NCBI GenBank assembly: GCA_030278955.1
Contig: JAOANR010000002.1
Location: 1,922,001-1,986,000, forward strand
From: Hygrophila difformis
Lineage: Eukaryota; Streptophyta; Magnoliopsida; Lamiales; Acanthaceae
Direction: 5' to 3'
DNA length: 64,000 nucleotides
Shown: piece by piece, positions 32,418 through 49,493 of the stretch
Position numbering within the stretch: position 1 is the stretch's first letter
How the letters are laid out: each line of letters starts with the position of its first letter
Position numbers and translations under genes: made by a program
Notes under the pieces: generated by a model
What the model saw: the letters and a program-made list of their open reading frames with translations, nothing else
Databases searched by the model: none
What the model was told of the DNA's origin: nothing

Positions 32418-35180
32418 TGTAACACCCGAGGAAAAACAAATTCAAATTGTTTTGAACTACGTCATGACTTGATCCCTTCACAGGGTACGTAGGCAGCTTA
32501 GAACTAATTTCTAAGTTCAGTCACGAAATAAATCACAAAATACATCACGAATTAGATCACAAGGACGATAGGAGGTGTTGGAACCAATTTAGACTAGGCT
32601 AAGTAGGACACGGAAATGTTGCGAGCGATAAGCCGGACTCGTAACCAGATTAAGGAGAAGATTCCGAAACGAAGACGACCCAGGGAATCGAGCTAACACG
32701 TAGAAAACCGATAGGGGAAAGCGAGGGAAGACCCGACGGAACACGCGGATCGCCGAACCGGCCGGTCCGGCCGGCCCGCGCTGTCCGCGCGCCGCCGCGC
32801 GGCCACCGCGCGGCCAAGGGCGTCGCGACGCCAGGCCTGGCACGCGTGCTCCGCGCAACCATAGGGGTGGGTGCGCGCCACCTCCGCGCCAGAGGGGCTG
32901 AAGGTGTAATCTTTCCATTCGGGGGTGATTTTCTTGCCTAAATTACAATTCCCTTCGAGGGAAACCAAATTCCAGCCTTAAGGAAGGCTTAAGGGCGGCT
33001 GGGGAGCCTCAAAAGCCCTAATCCCACAGAAACCCATCCCCACCATACTTACAAACTCCCTCTCCAAGCCAAACTCTCCCGACGAAGCTTTCCGGCGAAC
33101 ATTCCGGCGACGACGAGGTGAACGGGACTGAGCCACGGCTTCATAGAACCTTGGTAAGTCTTAATATAGCATTCCATCAGTCCATGAGTCTCTGAAACGC
33201 GAATTCTAACACTATTTCCTTACTACGATTTCACGTCGGAAAACGAACAAAAAGCGATCGGAGAAGTTGGCCGTTCGTCGTGACCCTAGGACGTCCGGAA
33301 ACCCAATCCAGCAACCCTATCATCATTTTAAGTAAGTTAAAACCTTACTCACAAATTTTCGTGATTGTTTGTTGTTTAAATCTCAAGATATAGGCTTGTA
33401 ACAAAAATCGGTTTTCAAAAACCCTATTTTCCTCCAATTTTAAAGACTCGCCAAAAACTCGACCTTCGGGAATTCAAACCGAAAACTTTTCAACATAAAG
33501 GTTGTTCCTAACACCTTTATCTATCTTGTGTCCAAATTTCAGCCATTGACATTAAGTTTTGCTATCCCAAATTCCGCCGTGAACTTTCTGTATCGAACCG
33601 AACGATTTAAATCTGTGACAGATTCCTTCATTCAACTTGATGCATGTTTTTCACCCATTTTTCGAATGATTTAACTTTGTATTCCTAAACAAAAGTTGTA
33701 GATAATTATGTCTAGATTATGCATATAAAATTTCACGGATTTTGGTTTTCATTTGATATGTCAAACGGCCGAGTTTTTAAAACTATTTTGAAATCGTTTT
33801 AAGGGCCATGAGTATGCAGTGAGTTGCACTCGATTTTTGAGTACCAAGAATTCATTATTTCCAAATTATTAAAACATAAAAGTTGTTCCTTAACGTGTTG
33901 TGTAGTTACTGTAAAAATTTCACATCGATTGGTTTTGAAATGAATTTTTAATCGGCGTTGCACGAACCTGTGACGAAAACAGTTTTTAAGACATAAATTA
34001 TTCTTTGCAATAAATTCAAATTTCAACTCACTTCGGAACCTTATTTCCAAAAACTTAAAACATAAAAGTTGTTAGTGTGTGTGATTTTGAATTACTGTAA
34101 AAATTTCAGAACTTTTGGAGAAAAGACGAATTTTTAATTAAGAAAGGCGTAAACTGCCTCGAATAGGATTTTTCGAACTTGAGAAAAACTCGAACTTTGA
34201 AAACGCGATATCGACCATTTGATAACTTTGAAATACGAACTTTCGAAAAATCCCGTTCACTAGGCTGAGCCGATCTTCATACTATCGTTATCTTTGAGAC
34301 TGCCTCGTTAGTGGTCTCCTTACTATCTGAGATTGCCTCGTTAGTGATCTCGCGCGCTGTATTTGTGGATCGCCTCGTTAGTGGTCCTACTATCTTTTTG
34401 GATCGCCTCGTTAGTGGTCCTACTATCTTTGAGACTGCCTCGTTAGTGGTCTCCCATTGTTTGGACTGCCTCGTTAGTGGTCCTATGTTGAGATTGCCTC
34501 ATTAGTGATCTCCCGGTATGGTGTCCTCTTCTTAGTCTACGGGATGAAAAGTAAAAGACTTGTGTGAGTGTTTCATTATGCTTACATCGTATTTATCATG
34601 TCTTTAATTATGTATTTAAGGTTATGCATTTTAATTTATGCTTTAAATTACGCTTTTAAGATTAAGCCCTTTTATCGTGTTTTCCGCTGCTAATAAATTT
34701 CGTATTTTTAACTCTCGTACGGTAAGCGAAGTCTTTAGTTTAAACACCTGTAACCCCTTTATTTGTTAGTTAGGGATTAACTTACTCAGTATATTTTTAT
34801 ACTGACAACCGTTGTCATTTTCCTTTTTTTTTTTTACAGAGTACGTCGAGTGACGCATTGCATATGCACTTGGGGGAAATCATAACGGACATTTTAAATT
34901 TCTGCATCGCACTGTTTTTACCGGGTCTGTTAAACCCGAGGATTTGGCCATGTTGGCCGTGATTTTACTTTCCGCTGCACTTACTTTATTTACTTTCCGC
35001 GCTTGATAATTTCTACTATCGTACTAAGTATTATAAATTTCCGGACTAAATCTTGAAATGTTTTAAATCTTTTCATACCCACAAGCCTTGCATTTCCTTA
35101 GCGAGCTCGAGAAGCCGTGTCTTGCTAGGGAAATGCGGCGGTGACATCCCGGCCTGGGTTATCAAATCCGGGGTGTTACA
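32418..35180 (+). repeat. 3' LTR of element 2
   Basis: Begins TGTAACACCCGAGG and ends GGGGTGTTACA, followed by TSD GTTGG (35181-35185). The hairpin array is at 34296-34512; unit 7 has one loop change (CTCATTA) and unit 4 has GGATCG instead of GGATCA, which keeps the pair as G.U. It is nearly identical to the 5' LTR. Confidence 0.93.
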
Positions 35181-35480
35181 GTTGGCAAGTTTCTTTGTTG
35201 ATTAATACGTGTACTGTATATAATAGTAAGAGATTGGAATATATATTAGTAGTTGTTTGTTGATTAATATGTAATAAGAGATTTATAGGAGTATATATTA
35301 GTACTAATAATTATTCCCTTAACGACTAATAGTAATAATCCCTTATATAGGAGGAGTATACAATAGAGTAGTATTATATCAGCTATTTGCATGGCTTCTC
35401 TCAAAAGCCTCAATTCTCCGTCTGAAGAAGAAAGTAGGCCAACAACAAACATCATCATCTATCATCGTCATCGCAATCGC

Positions 35481-35563
<83 letters not shown>

Positions 35564-36276
35564 GAGTATAATTAACGAAATTAATAAGTATAATTAGTGG
35601 CAGCGACATGCAATGCAAGCTAATTAATAAGTATGCAAGGTAAGCTAAGGTTCATTGAATGATGAGTCGTCAGTAGTGGAGTAAACGAACGATCACAACC
35701 TGGCCGGAGCTGGTTGGCAAGTGGAGTGGCAACAACTGCCCAACAATATAATACCCACTCACTACTACCCATTTTTCGCACCGCAAAACTCGCTGACGTG
35801 CGTCACCCCCATTTAATTAGCTGGACGAACGACCTGCATCCATCATATTCATATCCGCCTTTATACTCCTCCTATATGACCAAACAAGCATGCATCTTGT
35901 TGTACTAATAATCCTGTATATGGATGTTCGTTGCCAAAAACCATACCTGCTCCTGCTGGTGATAGAATTTTCTGCTGAATTCTTTAGCAAAATTTTTAGT
36001 ATATCCAACGATTTTCGGTAATCAGCTTAACGTAACCTCCTTTTTAATTGAATTATTATTATGAGATTTGGAAATCGAAATATTTTGATTTACAATGAAA
36101 ATTCAAGTAGTGCCTAAATTAAAGGGAAATTTTTTGAAAGGTTTATTCGATTTATAAAATTTCTATGTATATATTCCATTGAATTTTAATCCCTAAATAT
36201 AGACAAGAAAATATGAAGAATAACGAAAAAAAAAGTAGGCACATATATAACATAAAGAATGATATAGAAAAAAAAA

Positions 36277-36329
<53 letters not shown>

Positions 36330-36685
36330 AGAAAAAATTAATAAGGTGTGTTTTTGGTAGTGAGTGAGTGTCTGTGTGCATGAATGAATTTACTAGACAA
36401 CTGAGGTTGAAGAGGAGGAGGATATGTGTTGTTGGTGCGTGGTTGTCGTGGTTGTTGTTTCTCTATTTGAAAACCACTGTACAGTTTTTCTGGCAATGGG
36501 CAACCACATCCTCCCCCTCCTCCTTTCTGAAGACGACAACCATAAAGAATAATCTTTATTATCATTATTATTAGTAGTAGTACTAATAATATTGTTGTTG
36601 TTGGATGTTGATTGATGGAACATCATGAGGGAATGGAATCACGGGTGGACGACGATTTCAGACATGGATCTCTTGTCGCTCTTAT
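35181..36685. other. Spacer and 3' flank of the ATL gene, two AAT microsatellites
   Basis: No gene recognised. AAT/ATA repeats lie at about 35481-35560 and 36277-36325. The segment next to 36686 is the 3' untranslated side of the minus-strand ATL gene. Confidence 0.55.
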
Positions 36686-40532
<3,847 letters not shown>

Positions 40533-40754
40533 GTCTACCCTCCTTAAGAATCAACTTCGTCCTCGAAGTTGTGTTTCGGCTTTTCTCGTGCTAAGGTCTT
40601 GTGTTTGTTTTATTATGTTGTGACTGAACTTAGAATTAAAACTTCTAAGCTGCCTACGTACCCGGTAAAGGGATCAAGCCATAACGTAGTTCAACAGTTT
40701 ACAAAAGTGCACGAAAAATAGGTGGTATGCATCCTCTCCCCCTTAAGATTGCAG
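40533..40754 (-). other. 3' untranslated part of element 3 with two polypurine tracts
   Basis: Next to the LTR is the tract read on the minus strand as TTCTTAAGGAGGGTAGAC (40533-40550). A second purine run lies at 40732-40747, right after the pol stop. Between them is the stem-loop CTACGT/ACGTAG (40654-40689). The layout equals that of element 1. Confidence 0.82.
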
Positions 40755-43600
40755 TTATGTCCCCATAACTGTGTCGGTATCGGTTTGGAACAATGTCGGG
40801 TATCGTTCTCTCATGTCGGATTCTACTTCCCAAGTTGCCGTCTCACTTTTGTGGTTTGACCAAAGAACCTTGATCATTTTGACGGTTTTGTTCCTCGTTA
40901 CTCGTTCCTTAGTATCGAGAATACGCACTGGGACTTCTTCGTAAGTCAAATCTTCATCGAGCTCAATTATCTCCGGTTGAAGTACATGTGTCGGGTCCGG
41001 CACATACTTCTTTAGTTGCGAGACATGAAAGACATTATGAACTCTATCTAAGTGTGGCGGTAAAGCCAATCGGTAGGCTAGAGTTCCGACTCGTTCTAGA
41101 ATTTCGTAAGGTCCTATATATCGAGGACTTAACTTCCCTCGCTTGCCAAAGCGCATCACCCCCTTCATGGGTGATATCTTTAGCATGACTCTATCTCCCA
41201 CTTGAAATTCTAGGTCTCGTCGTCTCACGTCGGCATAACTCTTTTGACGGTCTTGTGCGGCTTTCATCTTCCCTTGAATCACTTTGATTTGTTGAGCCAT
41301 GTCTTCGATAAGTTGTGGTCCCACTACCACGGACTTATCGTTTTCTTCCCAGCTCAACGGGCTTCGGCACTTTCGTCCATACAACGCCTCGAAAGGTGCC
41401 ATGCCGATGCTAGCATGGTAGCTATTATTATAAGAGAACTCAATCAAGGGTAAATGAGATTCCCAATTCCCTTTGAATTCCAACACACATGCTCTCAGCT
41501 GTCTTCTAGTGTTTGGATTGTTCTCTCGGTTTGACCATCCGTCATCGAGTGGAATGCGGTGCTCATTTTGATTTGAGTACCGAGAGCTTTTTGTAACTCC
41601 GTCCAGAAATGAGAGACAAATCTACTGTCTCTATCGGAAATGATATCATGTGGTACTCCATGTCGTCGTACCACATTATCAATGTAGGCTCGGGCCAATT
41701 GGTCCATAGTCCACGTGTCTTTCATTGGGATAAATATGGCTGTCTTCGTTAGCCTATCCACAATCACCCAAATCTTGTTCATGCCTTTAGGTGATCGGGG
41801 TAATCCCGAGACAAAGTCCATTGAGATGCTATCCCACTTCCAACTTGGAATCTCTAGTGGTTGCATCAATCCTAAGGGTTTATGTCGCACTGCCTTAACC
41901 TTTTGGCAGGTGAGACATCTCGCCACGAAGTTCGCCACTTCCTTCTTCATTCTCGGCCACCAATAGATCTTCTTCAGATCTTTGTATAGCTTGTCACCTC
42001 CGGGATGTACGGAATATGGCGTGTTGTGCCCTTTCTCCATCAACCTTTGTTTCAACTCGGCACATTTAAGAGGCACACACCATCTCCCTTTAAAACGGAT
42101 GCTTCCATCCTCGTGGACAGCAAATCCTATTGCCTTTCCTTCGGCAATATACCCTTTTATCTTCTCGAGTTTCGGGTCGCCCGGTTGAGCGAGTCGAATC
42201 TCGTCCAATATTGGAGTTTCTACGACCATGGCATTGACCGTTTCTCTCACTGTGCCAGGATGCACAAGTTCTAGCTCCAATCTAGCCAATTCCAAGTACA
42301 ATGCCGGCGGAATTACCAACGAGTTTGTCACGTGTTGGGTTTTCCGACTTAGGGCATCGGCTACCACATTCGCCTTCCCCTCGTGGTATGCTATCTCTAA
42401 ATCGTAGTCTTTAATAAGTTCCAACCACCTTCGCTGTCTCAAATTCAACTCCTTCTGAGTGAATATATATTTCAAGCTCTTGTGGTCGGTGAACATTCGA
42501 CACTTCCGCCCATAAAGATAATGTCTCCATATCTTTAGAGCGAAAACGACCGCTGCCAACTCCAGGTCGTGGGTCGGATAATTTTCCTCGTGAGGTTTTA
42601 GTTGGCGTGATGCATAGGCTATGACTCTTGAGTCTTGCATCAAGACACAACCTAAACCTTCCTTCGAAGCATCGATGTATACTTCGAAGTCACCATTCTC
42701 TGATGGTAGTGTTAATACGGGTGTGGTTGTGAGTCGTTTCTTCAGCTCTTGAAACGCAGTCTCACACGCTTTGGTCCACTCATATTTTGCTCCTTTCTTC
42801 AGTAGCTGGGTCAAAGGACGTGCAATCCTTGAAAAGTCCTTCACAAACCGTCTATAATACCCGGCTAATCCAAGGAAACTCCTTATTTCCGTTGGACTCT
42901 TCGGAGTTGCCCACTCTGTCACGGCAGAAACATTTGCCGGATCCACTGATACTCCATCAGCGGATACTATGTGTCCGAGAAATGCCACTTCTTTCAGCCA
43001 GAAGTCACATTTCGACAGCTTGCCGTATAGCTGATTTCTTCGCAAGATTTCTAACACTTGATGTAGGTGTTTTACATGCTCTTCCTCGCTCTTTGAGTAG
43101 ATCAGGATGTCGTCGATGAACACTACGACACACTGGTCTAATAATTCTCGGAACACGTTGTTCATGAGATTCATGAACATGGCCGGAGCATTGGTTAACC
43201 CGAAGGATAACACTGTGAACTCGTGATGGCCATACCGCATTCGAAATGCCGTCTTCGGAATGTCCTTCTCGGCGATCCTCAATTGATGATACCCAGATCG
43301 CAAATCGATCTTCGAGAATACTGAAGCTCCCTTCAGTTGATCAAACAGATCCTCTATTCTCGGTAGGGGGTATTTATTCTTGATGGTCACTTGGTTCAGT
43401 CCTCGGTAATCTATGCAAAGACGTAATCCTCCGTCTTTCTTCTTAACGAATAAAACCGGTGCTCCCCAAGGGGACGTACTCGGTCTTATGTAACCTTTTC
43501 CCAATAGTTCCTCGAGTTGTTCTTTTAACTCCTTCATTTCCAGTGGTGCCATCCGGTACGGAGCTTTCGAGACAGGCTCTGTCCCGGAATGAGGTCTATA
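40755..43600 (-). pseudogene. pol: Pol of element 3: reverse transcriptase, RNase H, integrase
   Basis: Main block 41495-43552: reverse transcriptase with the FIDD active site (residues 145-148 from 43552), RNase H with catalytic D293, E330 and D355, integrase zinc-binding H508/H515/C545/C548, and the first DDE aspartates in SMDFVSG (D578) and IISDRDSR (D639). The block 40755-41486 holds the rest of integrase (after the conserved LED box) and the chromodomain-like tail with ATWEVESDM. The two blocks are out of frame by a one-base loss near 41487, and the join to gag-protease is out of frame by a one-base loss near 43590. The enzymes copy element RNA into DNA and insert it. With both shifts only truncated products can be made. 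The stop at 40755 lies just before the relict purine tract. Confidence 0.93.
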
Positions 43601-45483
43601 GTGAATTCAAGATCTCTCTCTGGTGGCATGCCCGGAACGTCTTCAGGGAACACGTCCGGGTATTCTCTTACCACTGGTATGCTATCAACCTTGTTTTCTT
43701 CTGCCTCAAGGTTGTGCACGTAGCACGCATATAGTTCATACCCCTTACACATCAAGTTACTTAGTTTAAGTGCACTAACGATTTTGTTACTTTTCTTAGG
43801 GGGCTGAGAGTAAAAGATGACCCTCTTTCCCCTACTTTTTGACAAGGTGATCTTTTGCTTTTGGCATTCGATCACCGCCTTATACTGGGATAACCAATCC
43901 ATCCCCAGTATGATGTCAAAGTCTCTTAAGTTAAATTCTACTAAGTTCGCGAAGAATTCTACGTTCTTTATCACTATAGGAATTCCGTTATATCGTTTAG
44001 AGCAAGACACTACTTCTCCAGAAGGCAGTTGAATTCCTAAGCTAATTCTCTCGCACTTAGGTAGATCTAACTCAGGCACTATTCTTGATGCTATAATTGA
44101 GCAACTAGCTCCAGAATCAAATAGAATTCTAAGGGGCGTATTCCACACATAAAATGTACCTGCCATCACTTCCCCTTGCGCAGGCACGTCCGCTTGGTTC
44201 ACCACGTTCAGCCTCCCCATGGGGCGTCCCTGATTGCCCTGCTGATTCGCATTCGGCTGCTGATTTTGTTGCTGGTTTTGATTCTGAGGGGGCGGAGGTC
44301 GTTGGTTCTGGTTCTGGTTTTGCGGCCTATTTTGAGGGGGTCTGTACCCTTGGTTATTCCTGTTTCGCCCGTTTTGATTTTGAGGCTGTTCTTGCCCCGC
44401 GACCAAATCGTCCCTCTTCGTTATGTTCTCGAGCCTAGTCCGGCAATCCCGTGGAACGTGACCCATTCGACCGCATCGGTAACAGGCGCCTTGTTGCGGG
44501 CATCCCCTTGCCAGATGGGGTCGTCCACATCTCGGACAAGGCGGTACCGGATCTTCCTGGTTGAACATCCTCCCAGTGTTGGTTTGTTGGGGCCTATTCG
44601 ACCCTCTGCGCTGCTCGTTCCTTCCAGTGTTATTCTCGTTTCTTGAGTCTCGGCTTCTCTTGTCTTGGGGACCCCTGCTGGACTCCCCACTCACCCTTAT
44701 TTTCAGCTGTTGCACGCGTGCTACCGCCACAGCGCGGTCATACACAGCTTGCAAATCGGGGTAGTGTACCCCCGCGATCACCTCGCGCACGGACAGGTTC
44801 AGTCCCATCTCGAACTTCTGTGCCTTTTCTGCATCAGTAGGCACTAGCCTCGGTGCGAACCTCACCAGCTCCTTGAAGCGTGTGTAGTATTCCTGCACCG
44901 TTTGGCTTCCTTGCTTCAGCGACAGGAACTCTTCGTACATGGCAGCTTTAGTACTCAAGGGATAGAATCGATCCCTGAGTAGTTCCATCATCTCCATCCA
45001 CAAGTAGGGCTCGTCATCTTCGGTCAGTTTAGCTTGAGTGGCCTGCCACCAGTCGTCGGCTTCGCCCCCCAAGTAGTACGAAGCGACGTGCACTCTTTCT
45101 CCTTCCGGACATTTAACTGCTCCCAGCAGCTTGTCGAAGGTCCGGATCCACTCTTCCAGTTTAGCTGGATCCTCCTCACCAGCATAGTGGGGCGGCTGGT
45201 AAGGATTCACCATCGCCAGGTAGTTAGGGCGAGCTTGGGGCGGAGGTACCGCCGCAGCTTGACCCTGGTTGACTTGCGCGTTTCCGAGCGCAATCAACAC
45301 TTCCTCTATCGTCCTAAGACGATCGCCCACATTGTTCGGTGCGGGGGCGTCCTGCGCACCGTGGGGTTGTTCCATCTCAGGTTGAATCGGTTCAGTGACG
45401 TTTGGTGGTGTTTCAGTGGGTGTTTCAGTGGTGGTTTGGGGAGCGGGTTGAGTTCTTCCTCTTCCTCTTCCTCTGGGTGCCAT
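43601..45483 (-). CDS. gag: Gag and protease of element 3
   Basis: Start at ATG 45483 ([10 protein letters not shown]). N-terminal Pro/Gln-rich part, gag core with [16 protein letters not shown] (residues 135-150), two zinc knuckles ([13 protein letters not shown] 316-328 and [14 protein letters not shown] 334-347), a long Asn/Gln/Pro-rich linker (about 365-420) and an aspartic protease with DSGAS at 456-460. The frame is open for about 625 codons up to the single-base loss near 43590, beyond which it runs out of frame to a stop at 43534. The family makes a Gag-Pol polyprotein cut by the protease. It is very similar to the gag of element 1 through the knuckles, and that element lacks everything after. 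Confidence 0.92.
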
Positions 45484-45784
45484 TCTGGTACAAACGGGAT
45501 AGATTAGGACTGGTGAATTTAGCATATAGTCTAAGCAATTTCTATAAATGTATATGTGTTTTGTAATTTAGCGCGTGGTGCTCAATCGAACTAAGAAGCA
45601 TACGGCGCCTCGGGGTTTTATTTTAATTTGTTTCATTTTTTTTTTTTCGTGCGGACAGATCTGTCCGAAATTTTTTTTTTTTCGATTTATTAAAAATAAA
45701 TCGGGCATTTTATTTCCTCAAAAGAAGTTTTAGTACAAAAGTAGAAATATTTTCCTAGCAAAATAGTATCTAACAATAGAATCT

Positions 45785-46108
45785 CTAGTGTCTCATGACG
45801 TCCTCCGGCGGGGTAGCAGGATCTTCCTCCTCCGAACTCGGCGGCAGTAGCTCGTCAAAGATAGTGTTTAAGTCTTGCCCGTGGGCATCAATGTATTCCT
45901 TTAGTATTAAGTTTTGTGTAGTGAGGGTTTGGACTTGGCGTTCGAGTTGGTTTATGCGGTGATGATCCGCCTCTCTCAAGTTGCCCATGTGATGTAAATT
46001 GGCCTCCAATTGAGCCATACGGTACTTCATTTGCTCTAGGGTTTGGTGGGAATCGAGATGAACGCTCATCATCCTGACCATCAACTGCATCATGTCTTGA
46101 CTAGCCAT
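45785..46108 (-). CDS. Small coiled-coil protein upstream of gag (element 3)
   Basis: Intact 107-residue ORF starting MASQDMMQLMVRM. A Met-rich start is followed by a predicted coiled coil (heptads across about residues 15-80) containing NLREADHHRINQLERQVQTL, then an acidic Pro-rich tail (PPSSEEEDPATPPEDV). No signal peptide or zinc knuckle. It lies between the primer site and gag on the element's sense strand, 300 bp upstream of gag, exactly as the related ORF in element 2 (28549-28935). In element 1 the leader matches up to the start codon region, then this ORF is gone. Function unknown. Confidence 0.78.
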   Translation of the reverse strand: MASQDMMQLMVRMMSVHLDSHQTLEQMKYRMAQLEANLHHMGNLREADHHRINQLERQVQTLTTQNLILKEYIDAHGQDLNTIFDELLPPSSEEEDPATPPEDVMRH

Positions 46109-46451
46109 CTAGCGCAAGCAAGAGATCTAAGTTAATATTCGCCAAGATTCTAGGTTCAATTCGCCAAGATTCTAAGTTCAATTCGCCAAGATTCTAAGTT
46201 CAAGTTTCCAAAATTCTATGTTCAAGTTTCGCCAAGATTCTAAGTTCATAGGAGAGATGCAATATGCAAATGCGAATGGTGATTCCCCCCCAATAATAAT
46301 TTAAGGCACCACATATATATATATTTTTCCATGGGTTTTAAAATAAAAATTTCCATGGAAATAATACGTTAAAATTTTAAAATAATAGTCAAAATACTAA
46401 TAATAGTTTAAAAATAGTAATGGTTTAAAAATAGTAGTTTTAAAAATAGAC
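46109..46451 (-). other. Leader of element 3
   Basis: AT-rich leader between primer site and coiled-coil ORF. It holds four tandem copies of a unit like CGCCAAGATTCTAAGTTCAA (46137-46255). No gene. Confidence 0.6.
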
Positions 46452-46465
46452 GGGCTCTGATACCA
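46452..46465 (-). other. Primer-binding site of element 3
   Basis: On the minus strand TGGTATCAGAGCCC, three bases inside the 5' LTR edge, complementary to initiator tRNA-Met. Single copy, without the hairpin seen in element 1. Confidence 0.92.
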
Positions 46466-46468
46466 ACT

Positions 46469-49082
46469 TGTAACACCCCGGTTTTTGGTCACCCAGGTCG
46501 GGATGTCACCGCCACATCTCCATAGTAAGACACGGTTTCTCCGAGCTTACTACAGAGATGCAAGGCTAGGTATTGCAGTATTTAAAAACATTTAAATCAT
46601 TCAAAATAGCCCATACAATATAATTCGAAAATAATACTAGCATAGCGCAGCGGAAATAATTGGTTTAGTACAGTATCGCAGCGGAAAATATAAATAGGGC
46701 CGACATGGCCAAAACACGGGTTAAACATGCCCGTTCATAACATAGTCTAAAGTACAAATTTAAAAGCAAAATAACGTTCCCCAAAATCCCATGCATGATT
46801 CGTGCTCACACATGCTCATTCCACATACTCTGTAAGAAAAGGGATAAAAATGGTTTTGGTCAGCAAATTTGCTGAGTAAGTTAACACATGCATGATCGTA
46901 GGGTTTAAAAGTCATTAATTGAATAACTTACTAAAAGCATGATAATAACATAATATTTAATTTCATCTAATCAATTATCCAATAGCATAATTTATCTCAG
47001 GGCTCTATTTAATAACACATATCGCATGGTTTAAGACAAAAGCCATAATTTAAATAAAGCATTTAAATAATTTAATTGGACAACAACATAATTTAATTTA
47101 CTTAATTTAATTTAAAATCCCCATTACATCCCCGATTTGGTATTTCAAAGTTTCACGATAGCATCGCGATGTCAACAAGTTTAGCCGGTAGCCCGGCGGC
47201 CGCAACCGTATCAGCCATACCCAGTACCACTCCGGAGCCTCGGGAAACCCATACGGATATTCACGAGAGTGTAGGCTCTATATTTCGCCGTTTTGGCAAT
47301 ATCACATTTCAAGTTTAGCGCGCGGGGTCACCATCGTCCATTATGGCACGAAGTGAATCGTTAGGGGGCACCCTGCAGAGCACTCACCCCTAATTTTAAT
47401 TTATCAAGTTTGTAAGTTGATTTAATTTTTAAAATCTGACTTCAATTGTATTTATTTAAAAATAATATCTCAACTCGTTTCAACCCTAAAGGTTAATTCC
47501 ATGTTTCAACAAGATTTCAAGATTTTATTTCCGGTAAACCACAGTTTACTCCAAAATTCGTTTAAAATCAGATTTAATTCCAAAAATTCCAAAATTTCAT
47601 ATCTGACTCAGAAACGTCAAGATCTACAACTTTCGTGTTTTAACTTTTTCAATCCGAGATACCTATGTAGGTCAAAATCACCAATTTTTGCATAAGAACA
47701 ATTCTGTCCGAGTTTAATGTGTCACAGTTTAAATATTTCGAATTCTACCATAGCAATTCAACTCCAAATTTAATGAAATTTGACAAAGATCATCTTAAGA
47801 CAATTATCTACGACTTTCATGATCAGCCAAAGATCTAAAACAGTCTAGATCCTATGTCAAAAACGTGATCAAGATCATTCCTAAGTTCTGTTCAAGATTT
47901 CAAGATCTAGATTCAAACAGCTCGGTTTCGGTGGGCTTTCACATATCAAATCAACTCCAAAAATTCTCAGAAATTTACAGTAGCTAGATCTAAGTCTTCG
48001 GAACGTTTTTCGTGTTTTAAGTTTTTCCGTTTGAGTTCGTTTTAAGGTTCGGAAAAATTCATCAAATCTGTTGCGTCGGTAGAAAGTATAAATTGACAGA
48101 TTTTCGATTTCTTGTTAATCTTTTAGTTTTGAATGTTTTAATTCATCCCAAAACCATGTAAGAGTTAACTTACAGAGTTTATGAGCGTCCGGGATCGTCT
48201 ATTCGAAGGCGTGGCTTCCAGTCCACCGTTTCTCCTCTCCGTTCGTCGGGTTCTACGATCTAGATCCAATACGGGGTGTAGAAAGAAAAAGGAGATGATT
48301 AGGATTTATTTTCGAATCGTTTATTGAACAAAGATTGGATCGAGACTTACCACGACTATGGAGATCTGTAGAAAAATTCGTCCAACAGCGTTCGTCTTGG
48401 TTTCGTGCCTCCGACGACTCCGGATTTAGGGTTTCGAATGGGTAGAAGGTTGTAGGGTTTTGTAAACTTGTTCGGGGCTCCCAAGGGGTTTATTTATAGA
48501 TTTCCCAAGCCCTAGGGCGTCCAACATCTGACCTAAGGGTCTTGGGTCGAGAGATGTTCAACCGAAAGTCGAAAAATCCGCGTTCGGGCGAGAGATTCAC
48601 GCAACGGGTGAAGCTGTCGTGTGGCGCGGTCGTGGCGCGCTCTTCCTCCTTCGACCGCGCGGCCACCGCGCGACACTCGCATGGACTTCAGTCCGGGCGG
48701 GTCTTGCGATCCGTCGTGCTTTTCCGCCTCTCTTTCGGGTTTATTTCCCTCTATGCTCCCGAATTCCGATTCCCGGGGCATCTTCGGGTTTCTACTTCCT
48801 CTCTAAATTTTTACTCGGGTCTAATTGGATGTTTTGGACTCGAATCCTCGAGTTCATTAGTGTCGGGTTTTGGTGTACAATTTATTTCCCTTTAATAATT
48901 CTTTTTATTTAATTAAATTCCTTTAATTCCTTTTTAAGTTAAAATCTCATTTCTCATTTCCTTATCTTTATTTATTTCTTTATTTGCTGGATTCATTTAT
49001 TTATTTATGGTATTTATTTTATTTATTATTTATTTATTTAATTATTGTTTTATTTTATGATGGAAAATTCACGGGTATTACA
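46469..49082 (-). repeat. 5' LTR of element 3
   Basis: Minus-strand start TGTAATACCCGTG at 49082, end GGGGTGTTACA at 46469. TATA box at about 48491-48500, hairpin cluster at 47155-47393. Nearly identical to the 3' LTR. It is next to the 5' half of the ATL gene, upstream of which the gene's own promoter remains. Confidence 0.93.
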
Positions 49083-49087
49083 ATCCC

Positions 49088-49327
49088 GATTACCACCGCC
49101 AGGCTAGGCTGGAAATTCGATATGGAATCCATGCCGCCGCCGCCAGACTCAGCTGCCTGTTGCTGCTGCGACTCCGAAGAAGGATTATTATGTGCATTAT
49201 TGTCATTGACGTTATTGCTATTGGGGTGAGGAGGCTGAGCCCCGACGAGGATGATTAAGAAGAAGAAGTGAAAGATGAGATTAATGAGAGATGGGAGAAA
49301 TAATGGAGATATGACGACGATTTTCAT
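49088..49327 (-). pseudogene. ATL: ATL RING-H2 gene, 5' part (signal peptide, start of membrane helix)
   Basis: ATG at 49327. A hydrophobic signal peptide (residues 1-29, ending LIILVGA) is followed by an Asn/Gln/Ser/Gly-rich extracellular stretch and the conserved FQPSLAVVIG that opens the transmembrane helix of this ATL group. The reading frame runs straight into the LTR and stops after a few codons. Without the insert and one ATCCC copy the helix continues in frame at 37917. So the insertion falls in the middle of the membrane anchor and separates it from the RING domain by 11 kb. As it stands this part would give a short secreted or membrane-tethered peptide without ligase activity. Confidence 0.9.
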
Positions 49328-49493
49328 GGTTTGGGGAATTTAGGCCAACTCAAATGCCACCACCACCCACACTTGCACGCACATACTTGCCGCCACTAAA
49401 TACTTATCTTCATCTTTCTCACAACTGTCCAAATTCATAACAGTATCTTTTATATATATATATATATAATATATATATATTCTCTATTATATA
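49328..49493 (-). promoter_or_regulatory. Upstream region of the ATL gene
   Basis: Upstream of the ATG there is a TA repeat (about 49451-49492) and then a Stowaway element. No distinct TATA box can be told from the TA repeat. The role as promoter is inferred from position only. Confidence 0.4.

Larger units (their letters stand above)
25480..35180 (+). mobile_element. Element 2: deleted Ty3/gypsy element with antisense cargo ORF
   Basis: LTRs of 2760 and 2763 bp, a perfect 5-bp TSD (GTTGG at 25475-25479 and 35181-35185), an initiator-Met primer site and a polypurine tract define a complete insertion. Gag, protease, reverse transcriptase and RNase H are missing. What is left inside is a small sense coiled-coil ORF, an AAT microsatellite, a long antisense ORF and a stub of the integrase C terminus. 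The LTR end, primer site and integrase tail show kinship with elements 1 and 3. The element is non-autonomous. The near identity of its LTRs suggests recent mobility, which needs enzymes from a relative. Confidence 0.93.

Noticed and set aside
35379..35618. Reading frames of Asn, Tyr or Ile runs at AAT microsatellites
   Set aside because: Pure translation of an AAT repeat on either strand; same for 29003-29335 and 36193-36381.
41495..45483. Autonomous, active gypsy element
   Set aside because: Two single-base frameshifts break gag-pol; neither has the slippery context of a programmed shift that I can recognise.
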